Origin: an uncultured bacterium
GTDB lineage: Bacteria > Patescibacteriota > Gracilibacteria > BD1-5 > UBA6164
Assembly (NCBI GenBank): GCA_947311335.1
Contig: CAMZKR010000045.1
Span: 1 to 8,213 of the forward strand
Length of the DNA stretch: 8,213 bases
Direction of reading: 5' to 3'
Shown here: positions 1 to 6,565 of the stretch, piece after piece
Layout of the letters: each line of letters begins with the position of its first letter
How positions within the stretch are numbered: the first letter of the stretch is position 1
Position numbers and translations under genes: made by a program
Notes under the pieces: model-generated
The model's database searches: none
Seen by the model: only the letters and a program-made list of their open reading frames with translations
What the model was told of the DNA's origin: nothing

Positions 1-17
1 TAAATATTAATTTTATG

Positions 18-36
18 ATATACTGTTATAGTATAT
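18..36. promoter_or_regulatory. Inverted repeat upstream of the first promoter
   Basis: ATATACT and AGTATAT form perfect 7-base arms around the 5-base centre GTTAT. The repeat ends 2 bases before the likely -35 box at 39-44. Its size and place fit a dimeric repressor or activator site, which is inference. In such AT-rich DNA a 7-base arm can arise by chance. Confidence 0.35.
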
Positions 37-38
37 TA

Positions 39-66
39 TTTACAATAAAAGCTATGTATTTATAAT
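39..66 (+). promoter_or_regulatory. Sigma70-type promoter of the fibrinogen-like gene
   Basis: TTTACA (39-44) and a perfect TATAAT (61-66) are separated by 16 bases. A transcript would start near 72-75, at or just before the ATG at 75. That leaves no room for a leader or a Shine-Dalgarno site, so the mRNA may be leaderless. Confidence 0.6.
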
Positions 67-74
67 ACTAAAGT

Positions 75-2288
75 ATGATAAAAAGATTATCTTTAATTAT
101 AATATGTCTATTTTCTTTTACTGGATTGGCCAATTGAGCTACTTATCCAAATTTTTTATATTCTTCAATATGAAATAATGGAATACACCCTACTTGAAAT
201 TTAACATTAGATATTACTTATGAGGATGTAAGTGTCTGAATTAACATAACAAGTGATAATTTAAAACTTTATAAATATAATTGAAGTTCTTGGTGAAGCG
301 ATATAGCTAGTACTTATATAAATTTTTGAACAAAAAGTATTTGAAAAAATCATGCTATTTATTCTATTTCTTGACTTGATTATTGAAAATATAAGTACAT
401 ATTTTCAATTGATAATTTGAATTGAAATTCAAATACAAAAGAAATTATATTTTACGTAGATAGACCAAACCTTATTATAAAATTAGCTAGTCATAATGTT
501 TGAATATTAAAAAAAGATATAAAAAAAATGTCAGATGATTATCAAAATGTAAATGTAAAAACCATATGAGCTCCATATAGAATAAAAATGATAAAGACAA
601 ATGATATGCTTTATGGTTCAGGTATAATTGTTAATTGGAATTGAAATAAGTGATGGGGATATTCTATGCAACCATATATAAATAATATTTTAACATCAAT
701 TATTAATAATACATTAAATTCTTCACCACTTAATAATAATATTTCAGGAAATTTAAATAATGATGAATATATATTTAAAGTTTGAGGATTATATGATGAT
801 GATTTACAATATGCTTGAGAATATAAAGCAAAAATAAAATTTGATATAAATTTTACTTATTGTCCAGAATATAATTTAGATAATACTTGCAAAACTTATG
901 GGAAATTTATAAAAACTTTAGATTGAGCTAGAAAATGGGAAGATTGAAATATAGCTAAATCTTGTTATTATTATAAATATCCTGAAAATATTTGATATGA
1001 ATATTTATGAGAAATATGAGATTGAGAATATTGGATTAGACCAGATTCTGGACAATCAGCTTTTAAAGTTTATTGTGATATGACGACTAATTGATGATGA
1101 TGGACTAGATATGTAAATATAAAATGAAATTATAACATGAATGATGCTAAAGATTGTTGGCTTGGAACAAATATTTCTAATTCAAATCTTGATTGTTTTA
1201 ATCCAAATAGATATTCAGTAAATATAGTACAATTGTTTAATAATGAATGGAATTGAAATAAATATTATTATAATTTAACTAATTCTTGAGCTAGTACAAC
1301 TACAGCTAAATCAAATTGAAATCGGAAATGTTTAGGTCATAATGAATATATGACAATAATGAGAGCTAATACAACACCTAAAACAGATACTTCAGATACT
1401 GATTATGTTCGGATGTGAAAGAGTTTTTGTTGATTTTCACGGGATCCAGCAGGTAGAAGTGGTTGAAGTTTTATGAATTATGATTCTGCCGGTACTTTTT
1501 GAGAAAATTCTTGATCAAAACGGGAGGCAACAGCTAGAACAACACAACTTTATTTTAGAGAAAAAGATTTAAATTTCACTCAGACAGATAAAACTATAGT
1601 TACTTATAATTGAGCTAGAAGATGGAGTGATGAAACTTATGCAAAATCATGTAATGAATATAAAAATCCTCCAGTTTGATATAGTTATTCATGAAATAAT
1701 TGAGATTGAGAATATTTTATAGATAGTGATGGAATATGATGAAATTTAGAGTTTAAAGTAACTTGTGATATGACGACTAATTGATGATGATGGACTAAAA
1801 TACTTTCTTGGAAAAATTGATTTTCAGATATATATACATCTTGATTAGTTATTTGATGAGACAAGATATTAATGACATATAAAAGAGCAGATAATCTTTC
1901 AAAAAAATATGCTATAAAAATAGAACATTTTAAAATGAAGCAATGTTGAGAAGAATATACAACTATTGGAGCATATATAAATCATTTACAAACTTGAAGT
2001 TGGGGGACTTGTTCACGGAGATCAACGCAGTGAGATTATAATGATATATTAACTACAGAAATTATTTGAGAAAATTGATTTGTTGAAGATACTTGTGTAA
2101 ATTGAAATAATCATAAAAATACAGCACGGAATGCTTCTTGGTGGACTAGTTCTTGAAAGTGACATATCCAATTTCGGGTAAGTAACACTACAGTTTTAAT
2201 GTGACCACATTGAAATGCTAGTAGTCGGTGTGCTTGAAGTATACAAAGTGCTAGAAAACAAAGCGAAGTCGATACTTGGGTTAGATAA
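75..2288 (+). CDS. Secreted protein with two fibrinogen-C-like domains
   Basis: This 737-residue protein is readable only with TGA as Gly; about 60 of its roughly 77 glycines are TGA. The N-terminus has a basic MIKR, a hydrophobic stretch to about residue 19 and an A-N-G-A cleavage-like site near 19-22, so it is probably exported. Residues about 23-280 match no family I recognise. Two repeats follow. Each has a lead-in (GARKWEDG at 284-291, GARRWSDE at 513-520), then GDGEYW/GDGEYF, then CDMTTNGGGWT (334-344 and 564-574). The last motif is the hallmark of fibrinogen C-terminal-like domains, common in exported CPR proteins. Several Cys (297, 334, 361, 374, 419, 452, 526, 564, 624, 646, 674, 719) suggest disulfides outside the cell. 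A binding or adhesion role is inference. Eight CGG codons may encode Trp rather than Arg. ATG 75 is chosen because it opens the signal peptide and lies just behind the promoter. It converges on speE across 19 bases with no visible terminator. Confidence 0.9.
1073..1107 (+). repeat. 35-base direct repeat, copy 1 (CDMTTNGGGWT)
   Basis: This stretch is identical, base for base, to 1763-1797, exactly 690 bases downstream. It encodes the CDMTTNGGGWT motif of the first fibrinogen-like domain, with three TGA codons in a row. It shares even the rare ACG codon with copy 2, while flanking sequence has diverged. Confidence 0.9.
1763..1797 (+). repeat. 35-base direct repeat, copy 2 (CDMTTNGGGWT)
   Basis: This is the second copy of the 35-base identity at 1073-1107, lying in the second fibrinogen-like domain. 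The domains around it are related at the protein level but clearly diverged. Local gene conversion or strong constraint on this core is therefore more likely than a very recent duplication of the whole domain. Confidence 0.9.
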
Positions 2289-2307
2289 GAGGTTAAATTA
2301 AATTATA

Positions 2308-3178
2308 TTAAATTTTATAAGAAGGCGGTAAAATAAAAGAAGCTTTATGCATTTCACTAGAATAATATTTTAACGATTGTTTTATTTTTTTTGGGATATC
2401 TCTAGAAGGATTTTTTACATCTTTAGTATCAGAACATAATAATAAACCAATATTACCTCAAGGATAAGTTGGAACATGAACCTGAGCATAATTTGTAAAT
2501 TTAAAAATATTACTCATTATTTTTTTTAAGTTATTAGCAATATTTTTATGAAGAAATAATGATTCTCATTGTATTGCAATTACTCATCATTTATTTAATT
2601 TTTCTTTTATAGATTTATAAAAATCCTCTGTAAAAATTGTATTAGCTGGTCAAATAGGATCAGATGAATCAACTATTATTACATCAAAAGTGTCCATACT
2701 TTTTTTTATATATTTAGCTCAGTCTCAAATAATTATTTTAGTTTTTTTATTATTAAATCATATAGAAATACTAGGTAAATATTTTTTAGAAACATTAATA
2801 ACTAATTCATCTATTTCACATAAAATAATATTTTTCACTGAATTATGTTTAATAACTTCTCTAAGTACTCAACCATCTCATCATCATATTATTAAAATAT
2901 TTTTTGGATTTTTATGAATAAACAAGGGTATATGAGCTAACATTTCTTGATAAGCACTTTCATCTCTTTCTGTAATTTGAATAATTCAATCAAGTACAAG
3001 AATATTTCAAAAAGTTTCAGATTCAAAAACCAAAATATTTTGGAATTTTGATTTTTTTTTTAAATAAAATCTTATTTACTTTTAATCATAAAGATATTCA
3101 AGGCCACATGTTATCATTTTCAGAAAACCGATTATCTTTTATAATTCAAAGTTTTTTTTCTGATATTTTATTTTCCAT
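2308..3178 (-). CDS. Spermidine synthase SpeE, frameshifted at a poly-A run
   Basis: SpeE transfers aminopropyl from decarboxylated SAM to putrescine, giving spermidine and methylthioadenosine. Allowing one skipped base, the product is 289 residues, close to the usual bacterial length of about 280-290. Numbered on that product: FGNILVLDG (56-64), Q67, TERDE (69-73), GGGDGG (98-103, four of five glycine codons TGA plus one GGT), E121/D123 for nucleoside binding, D170-SSDP as the catalytic loop, PTYPGG (236-241), and a typical C-terminal KYYSSEMHKASFILP. The ATG at 3178-3176 starts inside the end of the upstream speD-like gene, an 11-base overlap suggesting translational coupling. The upstream frame (42 codons, to 3053) and the downstream frame (3051-2308) are joined only if one A of the A10 run at 3061-3052 is dropped. 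Unslipped translation would stop at 2914-2912 after 88 residues. CGG at codon 17 aligns with the conserved Trp of the family's LW(F/Y)(T/x)E motif. Confidence 0.9.
3052..3061 (-). other. A10 run where the speE frame breaks
   Basis: Ten consecutive T on the plus strand read as ten A in the coding strand, at codons 40-42 of speE. Nine A would keep the whole gene in frame (Lys-Lys-Lys-Ser-Lys). The extra base may be a sequencing or assembly error, a real length polymorphism, or a transcriptional slippage site that restores a fraction of full-length enzyme. The sequence alone cannot separate these. Confidence 0.85.
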
Positions 3179-3986
3179 TTCTCATATTTATTTTAAGTTT
3201 GTAATATTTTCATTCAAAAAATTTAGTAGTGAAATTTGCAACGATTGCTGGGTCATAATATTTACAACTAAATATATCTATATACGAAGTATTTGTTTTA
3301 TTTGCAAAATGAGCACTTATTAAAGATGTTTCAATTAATTGAGTCATAGAGTATCATGCAATTTGTGCATTTTCTCCAAAATGAACAATTTTTGTATTTC
3401 AAAATCTATTCATTTTAATTATATTACATAATTCTTTTACATATCTTTTTATTTCATTTGAATTTCTAATTGTTTTAGGATTACAATCATATACATCTAT
3501 ACTACAAGCTATTCACCAATTATTATTTTTTTTAAATTCTTCTTTCCAACTTTTCTTTTTCTTTATTACAATTTTATTATTTAATTTTTTATTTTTAAAT
3601 TTAGTAGCAAGTCATCTTTGTTGATCTGTAATAATTTGAATTTTTTTAGATTTTAAAAATTTTGTTAAAAAGTTTATTCATTTCTGATAATTCATATTTC
3701 AACAAGTGAAGATATCTACTGCTGCATAACAATATTCTGGCCAAGTATGAATAGTAAAATGAGATTCACTAAGAATTACAACTCAACTAACTCATTGGGG
3801 TTCAAATATATTAAAATTTGAACTAATAATTGTTACTCAGATTTTTTTTGCGGATAGTATTAAAATTTTCTCTAATTTTTTACAATCTAATAAAATATTA
3901 ATATCACAATCATAAAAATCAACAATTAGATGTCTAGCTAAAAATAAACCAGAACCAAGCTTATTATTTAAAGTTTTTTTATTCAT
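3168..3986 (-). CDS. Fused S-adenosylmethionine decarboxylase and SpeD-like amino acid decarboxylase
   Basis: This 272-residue protein has two homologous SpeD-type pyruvoyl decarboxylase halves. Residues about 13-130 are a typical bacterial AdoMet decarboxylase: ARHLIVDFYDCD (17-28), SESHFTIHTWPE (73-84) and FTCG (93-96). S75 is the expected self-cleavage site, with H80 and C95 at the same +5 and +20 spacing as S63/H68/C83 of the Thermotoga enzyme. A Lys/Asn-rich linker (about 131-156) leads to a second half (157-262) with GIACSIDVYDCNP, FGE, IETSLISAHF and DIFSCK. There S221, H226 and C241 repeat the same +5/+20 spacing, so both halves look able to form a pyruvoyl group. The ETS-type half resembles SpeD homologues shown to decarboxylate ornithine or arginine; fusions of true SpeD with an ornithine decarboxylase of this type have been reported in bacteria. 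Ornithine as substrate here is inference. Its stop overlaps the speE start. The ATG at 3986 is the only start upstream of the conserved region. Confidence 0.92.
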
Positions 3987-3992
3987 AAATAT

Positions 3993-4019
3993 ATTATATA
4001 TAAGTTAATATTTTTTCAA
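3993..4019 (-). promoter_or_regulatory. Probable promoter of the speD-speE pair
   Basis: On the minus strand TTGAAA (4019-4014) is followed by TATAAT (3998-3993) with a 15-base spacer; an overlapping TAATAT (3996-3991) gives a 17-base spacer. Either -10 lies within a few bases of the ATG at 3986, so transcription would start at or next to the start codon. No Shine-Dalgarno site is present. The short spacer and AT-rich background make this moderate evidence. Confidence 0.4.
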
Positions 4020-4044
4020 AAATAAAAAAAAATTAAACATATAG

Positions 4045-4072
4045 TTGCTCTTTAAAAAATAATAATTATTAT
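4045..4072 (+). promoter_or_regulatory. Possible promoter of the methyltransferase gene
   Basis: TTGCTC (4045-4050) and TATTAT (4067-4072) lie 16 bases apart, which would give a leader of about 20 bases before ATG 4101. A second -10-like TATAAA at 4089-4094 sits just before the start codon but has no good -35 partner. Together with the speD promoter this makes 3987-4100 a divergent promoter region. Confidence 0.3.
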
Positions 4073-4100
4073 ATAGAAAATAATTTATTATAAATAATGA

Positions 4101-4613
4101 ATGCAAGTTTTAGTTGCAATATTGTTAATCTTAACAGCTTTGTCTTTTTTTTCATTAGCCCCATGGGTACCAACAAAAGCTAATGATTTAGAAAGAATAA
4201 ATAAATTAATAAAATTTAAAAAGAATGAAAATTTTTTAGAGATGTGATGTTGAAATGCTAGAGTTGTATTATTTTTAGCATCAAAGAATCCAAATAATTA
4301 TTTTGTATGAATTGAATTATCACCACTTTTTTATTTAATATCAAAAATTAGATGTGAATTTAGTTGATTAAAAAATGTGAAAATTGTATTTTGAAATGTT
4401 TTAAAATATAATATTGAAGATTTCGATGTTTTATACGTTTTTTGATTACCTGAAACCATTACTAAAAAAGTATTTCCTATTTTAGATAAAAAGATGAAGA
4501 AAACAACAAGATTTTTTTCTTATGTTTTTAAAATGACTAATAATAAATTTTATGAAAAAAAACATAAAGAATCAGATAAATTAAATTCTTTATATGAATA
4601 TAAAAGAAAATAA
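4101..4613 (+). CDS. Membrane-anchored class I SAM-dependent methyltransferase
   Basis: This 170-residue protein has one hydrophobic N-terminal helix (about 2-20), then APWVPT and a soluble Rossmann-type domain. The SAM-binding motif I is FLEMGCGNAR (45-54), with both motif glycines encoded by TGA. The acidic residue at the end of strand 2 is E72 in VGIELSP. A motif II/IV-like segment follows (GNV, then EDFDVLYVFGLPE, 106-118). Small proteins with this layout (membrane helix, PWVPT-like segment, methyltransferase fold) are frequent in CPR genomes and are of unknown substrate. The catalytic domain probably faces the cytoplasm. ATG 4101 is chosen because the ATG at 4097 is in another frame that loses the domain. 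The gene is divergent from speD and convergent with the SulP gene, sharing the terminator hairpin with the latter. Nothing ties it to polyamine synthesis beyond common use of SAM. Confidence 0.85.
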
Positions 4614-4653
4614 AGACTAATTATTTAATTATTAAAATAATTAGTCTTTATTT
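4608..4653. terminator. Bidirectional terminator hairpin shared by two convergent genes
   Basis: Perfect 19-base arms (4608-4626 and 4635-4653) enclose the 8-base loop AATTATTA. Flanking A on the left and T on the right give U-rich tails in both directions. The stop codons of both genes lie inside it: TAA at 4611-4613 (+) and the minus-strand TAA at 4643-4641. Confidence 0.85.
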
Positions 4654-6476
4654 GCATTTTCTATTTTTTTTATTACTTTTTTTTCTATTTCTGGTTTTTT
4701 CTTTTTATCAGGAGTATAATCTTCTAAAGGTTCAATATCATCTTCTTTATTTCATAATTTCTTTTTTATTTTATCTAAAGCATCCTCTACTTTTGTATAA
4801 ATATATTTTTCTCATATTTTTTTAATAAATCAACTTTTTGTTAGTTTATTTATTAAATTTGTTCTTAAATCCGTTAAATAAACTTTTATATCTTCTTCTT
4901 TTAGTCTATCTATTAATATTTCTAAAGAATCTTGTCATGTAAAATCCATATTGTTTACAAGTTCCATATCTAGTATTATATATTTTATTTTATCTTTTCA
5001 TGCAATATGTTCTAATATAGATGATTCAAAATGTCATACATTTGCAAAAAATATACTTCAATCAAATCTAAGTATACTAACTTTTTTACTATCTTTTAGT
5101 CAAAAAAGTTCATTATCTCTTAATGTTCAATCTTTATACATAGATACTCAAGATAATCTAGGTCTCATGGAACGATAAACAAAAAGTCATAAAGATATTA
5201 CTACTCAAGCCATTATTCATAAATCAACATTTGGTGATAATAATAAAGTTAAAATAAATGTTATTATTCAAGCTATTCAATCATGTATATCTGCTTTAAA
5301 AGTTTTTATAAATATATCAATTCTTATAAGAGAGAAAACGGCTACTATTATTATAGCAGCTAGTGTTGAATTTGGTAGATAATGTAAAAATTTTGTAAAG
5401 AATAATATAGTTATAAGTACCATTACTCATGTTATAATTGATGAAAATCATGTTATAGCTCAACTTCTAAGATTTACTGCAGTTTTTGAAAAACTTCAAG
5501 TAACTCAATATCATCAAAATAAACTTGAAATTATATTAGCCAGTCATTGTCATACTAGTTCTTTGTTAGCAGATACTGTTTCTTTTGTTTTTGTTGAAAT
5601 AAACTTTGACACACTAATAGTTTCTGTAAATCATATGAGTCATATTATCATAGCAGATATAAATAAATTAATAATGTCTTTTGAATTTAATAAATTTAAA
5701 CTTTTACTCATCATAGGAAAATGAAAACTAGGAAGAGTATTTGGAATTTCTCATACAACACTTATATTTAATCCATAATTTCTTAATGAATAAGATATAA
5801 GTATAGAAATAACTAATAATATTAAAACTCTTGGTAATTTTGAATTTAATCTTTTAATTAATATTAATATAAATATAGAACAAATTCAAAATATAAAAGT
5901 GACGGCATGTGGTCAACTAAGAGTCTCTTTAATAAGTAAGATAATATCAGAAAAATAATTTCATGTTTTATCAATATTTATTCATAAAATTTTAGGTAAT
6001 TGAGAAGTAATAGTTATTATTGCAATTGCATTTGTAAAACCTGATACAACGGGGTGAGATAGAAAATCTACAATTACTCATAGTCTAAGTAATGATAATA
6101 TTAGGTAAAATATTCAAATAAAAAATGCTAATAAAGAACAAAACACAATATAATCATTTTCATTTCATCATACTTTTGTTATTAACTGCCCAATTGTAGA
6201 TGCTGTCATAAGAGATATTATTGTAACTGGTCAAGTAGACATTTGCTTACTTGATCAAAATATAGCAGCAATAATTACTCATATAAAAGCAGTATACAAT
6301 CATATTTCTATTTTATTTAATCATGCTAATTGAGCATAGGCCATAGATTGAGGAATAATAACAAGAGCAACTGTTATCCCAGCTAAAATATCAGAATAAA
6401 GTATATCTTTATTTTTTAATTTTGGTAACCAATTTAAGAATGGAAATATATTTAATAGTACATTTTTTATTTTCAT
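4641..6476 (-). CDS. SulP-family anion transporter with STAS domain
   Basis: This 611-residue integral membrane protein matches bacterial SulP (SLC26-type) permeases, usually 550-600 residues. Visible family marks are SDILAGITVALVIIPQSMAYA (pieces within 28-48), TGPVTIISLM (81-90), HPVVSGFTNA (141-150), GFTETISVSKFIS (282-294) and GQGLANIISSLFGGYGVTGSFSKTA (pieces within 309-333). Many hydrophobic segments span about 28-435. A cytoplasmic STAS domain follows (about 463-573), with VSILRFDGSIFFAN and DMELVNNMDFTG (503-514). The last 33 residues are a Lys/Glu-rich tail (KKKKPEIEKK) with no domain I know. SulP members move sulfate, bicarbonate, dicarboxylates or other anions; the substrate cannot be told from this sequence, so no symbol is given. 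It is preceded by a good promoter and an inverted repeat reaching into its start codon. No nearby gene indicates a sulfur or carbon pathway. ATG 6476 is the first start before the conserved N-terminal helix. Confidence 0.92.
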
Positions 6477-6512
6477 TTATTTAATTATGGTATGATAGAT
6501 AATTAAATAAAT
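6475..6512. promoter_or_regulatory. 14-base inverted repeat from -10 box to start codon of the SulP gene
   Basis: ATTTATTTAATTAT (6475-6488) and its exact complement (6499-6512) flank the 10-base loop GGTATGATAG. The repeat covers two bases of the -10 box at one end and two bases of the ATG at the other. It could be a repressor operator or a partial 5' mRNA hairpin that hides the start. It is not followed by a U-run, so it is a poor terminator for the upstream gene. Confidence 0.5.
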
Positions 6513-6540
6513 TATAACATAATATATTATTTTTTAGCAA
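6511..6540 (-). promoter_or_regulatory. Promoter of the SulP gene
   Basis: On the minus strand TTGCTA (6540-6535), an 18-base spacer and TATAAT (6516-6511) are present. A TG just upstream (TGTTATAAT) makes an extended -10. The transcript would begin near 6504, leaving a leader of about 28 bases with no Shine-Dalgarno-like GGAG. Confidence 0.55.
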
Positions 6541-6565
6541 AAGTTTTTTACTTATCTTAAATTTT

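Noticed and set aside
75..2288. First gene as a decayed pseudogene full of TGA stops
   Set aside because: There are no TAA or TAG stops over 737 codons, TGA falls on conserved glycines, and the C-terminal domain is intact to a natural TAA.
2289..2307. Terminator between the fibrinogen-like gene and speE
   Set aside because: The 19-base gap and its flanks have no stem longer than about 5 bases and no T-run beyond background.
4059..4072. 14-base palindrome ATAATAATTATTAT in the divergent promoter region
   Set aside because: It consists only of A and T in simple alternation and overlaps the -10-like sequence; easily chance in this base composition.
4097..4099. Alternative start ATG at 4097 for the methyltransferase
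   Set aside because: It is in a different frame from the SAM-binding motif; the frame from 4101 carries the whole domain.
2690..5178. Plus-strand standard-code open stretches at 2690-2917, 3048-3323 and 4951-5178
   Set aside because: They lie opposite speE, speD and the SulP gene, which carry clear family motifs on the minus strand. The peptides are low-complexity Phe/Ile/Ser runs.
6541..6565. Terminator after the baseplate-J-like gene
   Set aside because: It is AT-rich with A- and T-runs but no stem of useful length, so read-through into the SulP leader remains possible.
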